Of a stretch of 6,252 nucleotides of DNA, positions 1 through 6,172 are shown piece by piece. Below the pieces are notes generated by a model. The model was not told where the DNA came from. It saw nothing but the letters and a program-made list of their open reading frames with translations, and did no database searches. The stretch comes from Desulfobacterales bacterium HSG17 (GTDB taxonomy: Bacteria; Desulfobacterota; Desulfobacteria; Desulfobacterales; Desulfococcaceae): NCBI GenBank assembly GCA_030377945.1, contig JAUCGD010000194.1, positions 1-6,252 of the forward strand. The letters run 5' to 3'. The translations under genes were made by a program, and so were the position numbers. Position 1 is the first letter of the stretch; the number at the start of each line of letters is the position of its first letter.

Positions 1-349
1 ACGGAAAAGTTAAAATCGGCACTTCAAAATCATGAACATCATCATTTAACCACAGAGCCGCAAAATTATATTTTTCATCGGGCCTGTTTGCCATTCGGCA
101 TTTATAACCATCCACATCCACAACAAACATTTCATTGATGTAAGGTGGATATTCCCGAAGATTGACGATAATTACCTTTTCGCCCTTTGCAGGCCGCCAG
201 TTTTTATAAACCTGGTTTAATGTATCTGCAAAGGCTTTTATGATTTTTGCCTGTAATTTTTCTTCCTTTTTTTCAATCAACTGCTTTTCATTTGCAAGTA
301 TTTTCATTTCATCAATTATGGATAAAATTTCCTGTGATGGCAAGTTCAT
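1..349 (-). CDS. hypothetical protein, N-terminal 116 residues (truncated by window edge)
   Basis: The reverse strand is open from an ATG at 349-347 to the window edge, giving 116 codons with no stop; the gene continues beyond position 1. The start is supported by an AAGGTG ribosome binding site five bases upstream (355-360). Residues about 5-50 are rich in Lys, Glu, Leu and Ile and look like one long helix or a short coiled coil. From about residue 56 (GEKVIIVNL) the pattern changes to alternating hydrophobic residues typical of beta strands, with a YPPYINEMFVVDVDGYKCRM stretch near residues 67-86. I see no signal peptide, membrane segment or catalytic motif. I do not recognise the family. 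The codon pattern looks like that of a real gene and resembles the kinases nearby. It is transcribed away from the repeat region and shares no operon with anything else in the window. Confidence 0.75.
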   Translation of the reverse strand, partial: MNLPSQEILSIIDEMKILANEKQLIEKKEEKLQAKIIKAFADTLNQVYKNWRPAKGEKVIIVNLREYPPYINEMFVVDVDGYKCRMANRPDEKYNFAALWLNDDVHDFEVPILTFP

Positions 350-354
350 AAATT

Positions 355-360
355 CACCTT
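355..360 (-). promoter_or_regulatory. ribosome binding site of the left-edge gene
   Basis: On the minus strand AAGGTG lies five bases before the ATG at 349-347. It is a good Shine-Dalgarno match and is the main reason for choosing this start. Confidence 0.65.
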
Positions 361-372
361 TGTTTAATATCT

Positions 373-413
373 GCCAATTGGCGGTATTAAGATTAATAAA
401 TTGTTAAACAATT
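373..413. promoter_or_regulatory. cluster of three adjacent palindromes upstream of the left-edge gene
   Basis: Three perfect inverted repeats stand almost end to end: GCCAATTGGC (373-382), TATTAA/TTAATA with a two-base centre (385-398), and AATTGTT/AACAATT with a one-base centre (399-413). They lie 24-64 bases upstream of the minus-strand start at 349, where a promoter and operator would be expected. No convincing -35/-10 pair can be picked out because the stretch is very AT-rich. The role as a regulator-binding region is inferred; AT-rich DNA gives short palindromes by chance, but three touching ones are more than I would expect. Confidence 0.3.
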
Positions 414-446
414 AAAAGTTTTCCATTTCTGAGATTTTAAGATATA

Positions 447-555
447 GCTCGTTCCCAAGCTCCGGCTTGGGAACGCACGAAAGCAAGCTCTGCTTGCTTT
501 CGCAGGAAGCAGAGCTTCCAAGACCTCGTTCCCAAACTGGAGTTTGGGAACGAGC
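447..555. repeat. compound palindromic repeat element (MITE/REP-like)
   Basis: The 109-bp unit is bounded by perfect 12-bp terminal inverted repeats, GCTCGTTCCCAA (447-458) and TTGGGAACGAGC (544-555). Inside are four successive hairpins: an 11-bp stem 450-460/465-475 with a TCCG loop; an 11-bp stem 478-488/492-502 with a TCT loop; a 6-bp stem 505-510/514-519; and a 14-bp stem 525-538/541-554. The core also has an alternative perfect 11-bp pairing, 485-495 with 507-517, which excludes the second and third hairpins. GC-rich sequence in an AT-rich setting and the complete lack of coding logic mark it as a repetitive extragenic element. Similar CGTTCCCAA palindromes are known in many copies in Desulfobacterota, cyanobacteria and green sulfur bacteria. 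No transposase is present, so any mobility would be in trans. No flanking target-site duplication is obvious. Confidence 0.75.
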
Positions 556-562
556 AAAAACA

Positions 563-587
563 CCCCCCTTGCCCCCCTCAAGGGGGG
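563..587. repeat. C-run/G-run hairpin repeat
   Basis: CCCCCCTTG (563-571) pairs perfectly with CAAGGGGGG (579-587) around a CCCCCCT loop. The second C run (572-577) could pair with the same G run instead, so the hairpin can slip. It follows the compound palindrome by seven bases and resembles a short repeat family scattered in several bacterial genomes. It is followed by AATAAAAAGG and not by a T run, so I do not call it an intrinsic terminator on the plus strand. Confidence 0.55.
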
Positions 588-615
588 AATAAAAAGGTAA
601 ACTTTATTTCCGATA

Positions 616-822
616 ATGTCTAATGAAAAAGTGCCTGTTGTTCTGATCTGTATGGATAATGATCAAGCTAAAGACACAACCAATCGACTGAAAAGTGATT
701 TGAAAAATGCCATTGATTGGCCAGTTCCAGAAAGATATGGAAAGGATCTGGGTGAAGCTTGGAAAAAAATGGATATGAACTCATGGATAAATATTGGTTT
801 GGGAAGGCATTTTTTGTCGTAA
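616..822 (+). pseudogene. remnant of a Toprim-domain (primase-like) protein, C-terminal part only
   Basis: The 68-residue frame reads VVLICMDNDQA at residues 8-18, which matches the second Toprim motif: a hydrophobic strand ending in DxD (Asp14 and Asp16), one of the metal-binding sites of DnaG-type primases and topoisomerases. It continues with a helix and then WPVPERYGKDLGEAWKKM (residues 35-52) and a SWINIGL end, the pattern that closes many Toprim primase-like proteins of phages and plasmids. The first Toprim motif with its catalytic Glu, and everything before it, is missing. An in-frame TAA lies at 598-600 and the palindromic repeat region ends 28 bases before the ATG. There is no Shine-Dalgarno sequence near the ATG; the nearest purine run is about 18 bases away. 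The simplest reading is a truncated, non-functional relic of a mobile-element or helicase/primase gene. A small expressed protein is possible but unlikely. Confidence 0.55.
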
Positions 823-951
823 TACAGATTTTTTGAATTAAAGTGAACTTGCTTCAATAGATTTCAAGGTTACTTTTATTCAAAATAATGTTAAAATTTA
901 GATATTTGTTCAAAATAATCAGGAAATAAATGTCAGAGGGATTTAGCAATT
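823..951. other. AT-rich intergenic stretch with an 11-bp direct repeat
   Basis: Between the Toprim remnant and the inverted repeat after the kinase operon there is no convincing gene on either strand. TTCAAAATAAT occurs twice (879-889 and 909-919), exactly 30 bases apart. I see no other structure and no terminator. Confidence 0.4.
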
Positions 952-1004
952 AACAACAGATTACACAGATTAAAATCTTAATATATCTGTGTTAATCTGT
1001 GGTT
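952..1004. repeat. imperfect inverted repeat just downstream of the kinase operon
   Basis: The left arm at 952-970 (AACAACAGATTACACAGAT) pairs with the right arm at 985-1004 (ATCTGTGTTAATCTGTGGTT) with one mismatch and one single-base bulge, around a 14-base AT-rich loop. It starts 11 bases after the stop codon of the second kinase gene, so it would form a stem at the 3' end of the operon transcript. On that strand no T run follows, so it is not a standard intrinsic terminator. The ACAGATTA/TAATCTGT wording resembles a dispersed repeat family seen in several genomes. It may stabilise the mRNA end or be a passive repeat. Confidence 0.55.
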
Positions 1005-1015
1005 CATTATTATTG

Positions 1016-3073
1016 TTATTGAGCACTATCTTTAGCCTCATCCAGTACGTTTCTTATCATTTCAGCCATATCGGATTTAAGAAGCGGTTTCATCAATAAT
1101 CCCTTTATTCCACTAGCCTTAATTCTCTCATCGTTGATCCTCTCACTATATCCGGTGCAGATTATTATGGGTATGTCAGGCCTGAGCAAAAGTAATTTTT
1201 CAGCAAGTTGATCCCCTGTCATGTTTGGCATTGTCATGTCTGAAATAACCAGATCAAACATATCAGGTTTTATTTTAAAAACCTCAAAAGCTTCAATACT
1301 GCTCGTTCGCACAGTTACATTATACCCAAGGCGTTTGAGCATCTGCTTTTCAAGATCTGCAATGGGTTCTTCATCATCAACTAAAAGAATGTTTTCACTG
1401 CCCCCCAATATTTTTTCGATTTTTTTGGGCAGTACATGTTCGGCATTTTTCTCCATCAAAGGAAAAAATACATTAAACGTACTTCCTTTTCCAATCTCAC
1501 TGACAACTTTGATATCACCATGATATTTTTTAACAATTCCATATGTTACAGCAAGCCCCAGACCTGTTCCTTTTCCTTGTTTTTTGGTGGTATAGTAGGG
1601 TTCAAAAATCCGGTTTATTTTGTCGGGATCAATTCCGCAGCCTGTGTCAGAAACAGATAACACTGCATACTTCCCTGGTAAGAGGGAATTGTCTGCTAAA
1701 TCGCTATAAATGTCTTTATCCTCAAGTATTGTTTCTTCCAGTTTAACATTAATTTTTCCCATTCCCTGTTCCAGGGCATGAAATGCATTGGTGATAAGAT
1801 TCATGGCAACCTGGTGTATTTGTGTGGGCTCAGCCATTACCATACCGCAGTCAGCCTGAATATTCCGAATTATTTCAATGTTTGACGGAATAACGGATCG
1901 AGACAGGTTAAGAACTTCTTTTAAAACATGCTGTATCCTGACAGGCATGGTTTCATGCTTATCCTGATGGCTGAAAGCAAGAATCTGCTTAACAAGATCA
2001 CTGCCTCTTTTTCCGGCTTTGAAAATTTCCTGGGCATTTTCATATTCAAGACTGCCCTGGGGGAAATCCTCAAGTAACAATTCCGACATGCCCATAATGG
2101 GGAACAAAATATTATTAAAATCGTGGGCAATTCCACCTGCCAGGTTTCCAATAGATTCCATTTTTTGCGTTTTCTGAATCTGGGCTTGCAGGTTTAGCTT
2201 TTCCTGTTCCGCTCTCTTTCGTTCGCTTATGTCAAGAAATACAGCAATACCGGCTGTAATTTTTCCTTGGGCATTATAAACCGGGGCAGCGTTAGCCAAT
2301 ACAATTCTATCTTCATTATTCGGTCTGCGTATAATGAATTCCCTGCTGCAAATCTCACCATACATTATAGCTCTTGCCAGAGGAATTTCATCTGTTTTAT
2401 ACGCTGTTCCATCAAAATGGAAAACCTGCCAGCTTGCAACATATTCGTCAATTCCAATGCCATTGACAATTTCTTTTTTATTTTTTCCACTTATTTCAAG
2501 TCCTGAATCATTTACATATCTCAGCTTACCGTCAGGCGCATCTGCAATTGCAATCCCTGCCGGGCTGTGATCCATAGCTGCCTGGAGTAAAGCCTTGCTT
2601 TCCTGAAGTTCTTCCTGGGCTTTAATTCGCTCTTTGATCTCAATTTCAAGACGGGTGTTCTGTTCTTTAAGATTCTTCCTGAGTCTTGTAATGCTTAAAT
2701 GGGTTTCAATCCTTGCAAGGGTTTCCTTTTGATTAAAGGGTTTGGTAATATAATCTGCGGCACCAAGATCAAATCCTTTTATCTTATTGTCAGTATCTGA
2801 AAGAGCTGACATGAAAATAATGGGAATCTCCCTGGTTTCATCAGTATTTTTCAGTTTCTTGCAGACTTCAAATCCATCCATGCCCGGCATTAGAATATCT
2901 AAAAGAATTAAATCCGGTTGAACCGAATTTGCTATATTTATGGCCTCTATACCGCCTGCTGCTATTAATACGCGATAATTCCTGTTACCAAGAAATTCTA
3001 AAAGAACTTGCAGATTGGACGGTTCATCATCAACAATTAAAATTGTAATTAAAGTATTATTTTCAGAATTCAT
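1016..3073 (-). CDS. soluble hybrid histidine kinase (REC-PAS-HisKA-HATPase-REC)
   Basis: This 685-residue protein has no signal peptide or membrane segment, so it should act in the cytoplasm. The N-terminal receiver spans about 9-125, with acidic pair Asp15/Asp16, phospho-acceptor Asp59, Ser89 and Lys111 (KPF). A coiled coil (about 127-160) leads to a PAS domain (about 160-285) that ends in the usual DISERKRAE linker. The kinase core has the H-box GGIAHDFNN with His317, an HPK4-type signature. The ATPase domain follows: N-box Asn425/Asn429, G1 DTGCG (476-480), and G2 GKGTGLGL (500-507). A second receiver (about 560-680) has Asp566/Asp567, acceptor Asp612, Thr640 and Lys662. All key residues are present, so both kinase and receivers should be active. 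It starts nine bases after the stop codon of the membrane sensor kinase, which makes co-transcription and partnership likely. The front receiver probably takes input from that kinase; this is inferred. No output domain is present. Confidence 0.93.
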   Translation of the reverse strand: MNSENNTLITILIVDDEPSNLQVLLEFLGNRNYRVLIAAGGIEAINIANSVQPDLILLDILMPGMDGFEVCKKLKNTDETREIPIIFMSALSDTDNKIKGFDLGAADYITKPFNQKETLARIETHLSITRLRKNLKEQNTRLEIEIKERIKAQEELQESKALLQAAMDHSPAGIAIADAPDGKLRYVNDSGLEISGKNKKEIVNGIGIDEYVASWQVFHFDGTAYKTDEIPLARAIMYGEICSREFIIRRPNNEDRIVLANAAPVYNAQGKITAGIAVFLDISERKRAEQEKLNLQAQIQKTQKMESIGNLAGGIAHDFNNILFPIMGMSELLLEDFPQGSLEYENAQEIFKAGKRGSDLVKQILAFSHQDKHETMPVRIQHVLKEVLNLSRSVIPSNIEIIRNIQADCGMVMAEPTQIHQVAMNLITNAFHALEQGMGKINVKLEETILEDKDIYSDLADNSLLPGKYAVLSVSDTGCGIDPDKINRIFEPYYTTKKQGKGTGLGLAVTYGIVKKYHGDIKVVSEIGKGSTFNVFFPLMEKNAEHVLPKKIEKILGGSENILLVDDEEPIADLEKQMLKRLGYNVTVRTSSIEAFEVFKIKPDMFDLVISDMTMPNMTGDQLAEKLLLLRPDIPIIICTGYSERINDERIKASGIKGLLMKPLLKSDMAEMIRNVLDEAKDSAQ

Positions 3074-3090
3074 GTGCTGATCTTACCTGT
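3074..3090 (-). promoter_or_regulatory. short intergenic junction, weak ribosome binding site, likely translational coupling
   Basis: Only nine bases separate the TAA of the sensor kinase (3085-3083) from the ATG of the second kinase (3073). The best Shine-Dalgarno-like sequence on the minus strand is AGGTAAG, which overlaps that stop codon, and its GG is more than ten bases from the ATG. A weak, stop-overlapping site with a tiny gap fits re-initiation by ribosomes finishing the upstream gene. Confidence 0.45.
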
Positions 3091-6000
3091 ATTTTAAAAT
3101 TAAATCATTAATTTCCGTTATTTTTATACCCTCAATATATATTTTTATTTGCTGATAAAAAGGGCTTAGTTCCTGGTTTGAACCGTTTTTTTCTTTTACA
3201 TATTTTATTAAAGAACTGATATCCCCGATTTGTGTCATTTCATATATCTCGTCAAGCTCTTTTTTAGGCGGTGGGATTATTTTTTCTGCCTTGGCCTGTG
3301 AAGATGATTTTTCAAATTCTGCATCACACTCATAAATCCATTCAATGTTTAAATGAGTTTCCATTTTTTTAAAAATTTCATTGATTAGAAGGGGTTTGGG
3401 TAAATATTCATCAGCGCCTGATTTCAGGCTTTGTTCACGGGCCGAATCAAATACATCAGCAGAAACTGCAAATATTTTTGTTTTTTCCCATTCAGGATTT
3501 TCACGAATATGCCGGGCAGTTTCATAACCGTCCATTTCAGGCATAATCAAATCCAGGAAAATCAAATCAGGATGAAATTCAGACATAATTTCAAGGGCAT
3601 TACAACCATTTTTCGCTTCCCGAATTTCAAAATCTAAAAATGACAGGGCAGCTATTAAAGTTTTACGATTAAGTAAAATATCATCAACAACAAGTATTTT
3701 AATCTTTTCACCCTTGTAATTGACAATATTCTTTTCAGTTTTAACATGTTTTTCTTTTGCAGCAGCTTTTACTTCGGGCAGTTCAACTTCAAAAAAGAAA
3801 GAACTTCCCCGGCCAATAAGGCTCTCCACATTAAGCTGACTTCCCATGACCTGAACAATGTTTTTACTGATGGCAAGCCCCATGCCGACTCCTGCATCAG
3901 GTCCATATGTGTATTCAACCTGTTTAAAAGGCAGAAATATTTCTTCCAGTTTATCCGGGGGAATACCAGGTCCTGTGTCAGTTATTTTAAACAGGCAGAG
4001 ATTATCCTTATATTCAACCGAGAAAACCACCTGCCCCTTTTTTGTATATTTAATGGCATTGCTTATAAGGTTAAACAATACCTGCCTGAGTCTTTTTTGA
4101 TCTCCGTTTACAAATTCGGGCAAATATTGCCCCGGTCTGTATAACAAGTCAATATCCCTGCCCAGTCCATGGAAATTAATTGTTGTATTTAATTCATTAA
4201 GAAATGTTTGAAAGGCAAAAGTTGAACTTTCAAGTTTCATCTTTCCTGCCTCAATCCTGGAAAAATCCAGGACATCATTAATCAGGCCAAGGAGATGTTC
4301 CCCGCTTTTATGCATAATATCAACTTGATTGATCTGCTTGGCTAAAAGCTCTTTATCTTTTTTAAGTATTTGTGTGAAACCGAGAATGCAGTTTAACGGT
4401 GTCCTCAGTTCATGGCTCATAACAGATAGAAACTGACTTTTTGCTTTATTGGCTGACTCTGCGCCTTCTTTAGCCAGTATGAGTTCTTGTTCATATCTTT
4501 CATTCAAAAGCCTGGAGTGCAGAATAGGGGCAACATGTCCTGCAATACTTTCCAGAAATGCTATATTCTGTTTAGTATAATCAGTGGCTTTATCACCAAC
4601 CATGAAGTTCCCGATTGATTTACCTTTGTGAATTATGGGTGTTGCCAAAGCCCTGGCTATGGGAATATGCCCGTCTGGCAATGTAAACGGGCCATTGGAA
4701 CAATAACTCTTTTTGCCAAGAAGACATTTGGCCCATAATAATTTACCCCAGGTTTTACGAGGAAAATAATTACCTTTACCGGGCATTCTGCATTCATCCC
4801 ATATATCTCTTGTCATGGAAGGAACTATCCTGTCTCCATCTTCGTTAATATAGGCAAATGTTCCATAAGGACTTTCCATTGCTTCCAAAACAACATTAAG
4901 GACCTCACCATAAATTTTATCATCATAAATGGTAAGAAAAATTTCTGCGATTTTATTTTTAACAGACAATTCTCTTTCACTTTTTTTCAATGATTCTTGA
5001 GCCTTTTGCAAAAAATCATTTTGCCTTAACAATTCTTTAGTTTTCAATTTTACTGCTTTGCGTAGAATAAAAATCCAGCCAAAAACAAGACAAAACCCAA
5101 TTAAAAAAATCATTATGATAGAGATAAAGAATTTTTGCCGTTTTTCAGATTTAAGCCTGTCAAATTTTTCATGATTAAATACAAATTCATCAATTTTGAT
5201 CGGGTTATTTACCACTCCTATCAGTTTTAAATATTGATGCATTCTTTTCCAGCGGTCAGGATTGACATGTCCGATTTCAACTTCAGGAAAAGGTATCAAT
5301 GCAAGCATAGCCTCATGCTGATATTTATTAAATTCAAATAAGTTATCAATCGGCCTGCCCCTGACAAGTTCATTAACAATACCTTTTATAATTTCTTCAC
5401 TGTTATTTAAGGCATATTCCCACCCTTTTATACTTGCAGCTTTGAATCGACAGACCAGATGAGAATTTTCTTGAACAAGGCGCTCATGGGTGAAAATAGA
5501 GTCTCCATAAAAATCAATCCCGTATTTTATAGGTCGGAATTCATTGATTAAGATTCCTTTGGTATTTGCAGTATAAGGTATATTAATTGAATATCCTGGA
5601 GCCACATCAACTTTTTTTGAAATAAGGTGATCCATCCCAGGTTGATGTGGATAAGGTTTTATTTTATCAGGATCAATTCCCTCTGCTTTGAGCATTGCCT
5701 GAAATTCTATATCAATTAAGTCATTTACCCGCCGGGCAACCTTGAGATTCAGGAAATCTGCCGGATCTTTAATAACAGTGTCTTCTCTTGTATAAAAACC
5801 GGCAGCACTGTGCTGAAAGATTGAAGCAACCAGGACAAGGGGAACATTGGCATCCCTTGCTTTTAAAATATCTGCTGCACCTATTCCAAAATCAGCCCTT
5901 CCTGAGGCCACTTCTTTTACTGCACTGAGAATGCCTTCCGGGGTAACAGCAGATTTTATCCTTACATCCAGTCCAGCTTCTTCATAAAATCCCTGCCATT

Positions 6001-6139
6001 TGGCAGCATAATATCCTGCAAATTGAAATTGATGATCCCATCTCAATTGCAGTGTAACTTTTTCAGCTGCATTCAATTGTCCATATGAATTGAGAGTAAA
6101 GATCAATATTGTAACAAATATATAAAGAAAATTTTTCAT
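3083..6139 (-). CDS. membrane hybrid histidine kinase with periplasmic THI5/NMT1-like sensor and GAF domain
   Basis: This is a 1018-residue sensor kinase. Residues 1-25 form a signal peptide, probably cut near Ala25. A THI5/NMT1-like periplasmic binding domain follows (about 27-250), opening with VTLQLRWDHQFQFAGYYAA and containing DFGIGAAD (83-90). Relatives bind pyrimidine thiamine precursors, sulfonates or nitrate; the ligand here is unknown. One transmembrane helix (about 337-358) and a coiled coil lead to a GAF domain (about 395-540) with WGKLLW, PDGHIPIARAL and a conserved PII...IGN...DYT pattern. The HPK1-type kinase core has SHELRTPL with His576, N-box Asn690/Asn694, G1 DTGPG (721-725) and G2 GVGMGL (750-755). 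The receiver (about 813-930) has Asp819/Asp820, acceptor Asp863, Ser893 and Lys915. The last 88 residues are a helical tail after a PPP hinge, with no histidine, so it is not a normal Hpt. An AAGG site nine bases before the ATG supports the start. It heads an operon with a second hybrid kinase. Confidence 0.93.
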   Translation of the reverse strand: MKNFLYIFVTILIFTLNSYGQLNAAEKVTLQLRWDHQFQFAGYYAAKWQGFYEEAGLDVRIKSAVTPEGILSAVKEVASGRADFGIGAADILKARDANVPLVLVASIFQHSAAGFYTREDTVIKDPADFLNLKVARRVNDLIDIEFQAMLKAEGIDPDKIKPYPHQPGMDHLISKKVDVAPGYSINIPYTANTKGILINEFRPIKYGIDFYGDSIFTHERLVQENSHLVCRFKAASIKGWEYALNNSEEIIKGIVNELVRGRPIDNLFEFNKYQHEAMLALIPFPEVEIGHVNPDRWKRMHQYLKLIGVVNNPIKIDEFVFNHEKFDRLKSEKRQKFFISIIMIFLIGFCLVFGWIFILRKAVKLKTKELLRQNDFLQKAQESLKKSERELSVKNKIAEIFLTIYDDKIYGEVLNVVLEAMESPYGTFAYINEDGDRIVPSMTRDIWDECRMPGKGNYFPRKTWGKLLWAKCLLGKKSYCSNGPFTLPDGHIPIARALATPIIHKGKSIGNFMVGDKATDYTKQNIAFLESIAGHVAPILHSRLLNERYEQELILAKEGAESANKAKSQFLSVMSHELRTPLNCILGFTQILKKDKELLAKQINQVDIMHKSGEHLLGLINDVLDFSRIEAGKMKLESSTFAFQTFLNELNTTINFHGLGRDIDLLYRPGQYLPEFVNGDQKRLRQVLFNLISNAIKYTKKGQVVFSVEYKDNLCLFKITDTGPGIPPDKLEEIFLPFKQVEYTYGPDAGVGMGLAISKNIVQVMGSQLNVESLIGRGSSFFFEVELPEVKAAAKEKHVKTEKNIVNYKGEKIKILVVDDILLNRKTLIAALSFLDFEIREAKNGCNALEIMSEFHPDLIFLDLIMPEMDGYETARHIRENPEWEKTKIFAVSADVFDSAREQSLKSGADEYLPKPLLINEIFKKMETHLNIEWIYECDAEFEKSSSQAKAEKIIPPPKKELDEIYEMTQIGDISSLIKYVKEKNGSNQELSPFYQQIKIYIEGIKITEINDLILKYR

Positions 6140-6148
6140 TATTGATAA

Positions 6149-6153
6149 CCTTG
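6149..6153 (-). promoter_or_regulatory. ribosome binding site of the sensor kinase
   Basis: CAAGG on the minus strand lies nine bases before the ATG at 6139-6137. Spacing is slightly long but acceptable, and the following residues make a clean signal peptide, so this start is preferred over any later one. Confidence 0.55.
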
Positions 6154-6172
6154 TTCAAAACATTGTGACTAA

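Noticed and set aside
429..434. CTGAGA, as in a TPP riboswitch core, considered because of the THI5-like sensor
   Set aside because: No matching ACCTGA-type partner or conserved stems surround it, it lies far from the sensor gene, and the true upstream region (6140-6252) has no such motif.
450..554. Possible short CRISPR-like array in the hairpin region
   Set aside because: The repeated units are inverted, of different length and sequence, and adjacent without spacers of constant length. No cas gene is nearby.
393..581. 62-codon open frame on the minus strand across the palindromic repeats
   Set aside because: It is built almost wholly from the hairpin repeats and the C-run hairpin, has no ribosome binding site and no protein-like pattern. 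It is a typical spurious frame in this repeat family.
563..590. Intrinsic terminator
   Set aside because: The stem is strong but no T run follows on the plus strand, and on the minus strand the bases after the stem are GTGTTTTTG, a short and interrupted T run with no gene ending just before it.
663..857. 64-codon minus-strand frame opposite the Toprim fragment
   Set aside because: It is an antisense shadow of the plus-strand frame, which has recognisable Toprim motifs, and it has no protein motif of its own.
3086..3349. Hpt phosphotransfer domain at the C-terminus of the sensor kinase
   Set aside because: Position and helical character fit, but there is no histidine in the stretch, so it cannot be a functional canonical Hpt.
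3746..4144. 132-codon plus-strand frame inside the sensor kinase gene
   Set aside because: It lies antisense to the intact kinase ATPase domain, whose motifs are all present. Length alone is explained by the codon pattern of the true gene.
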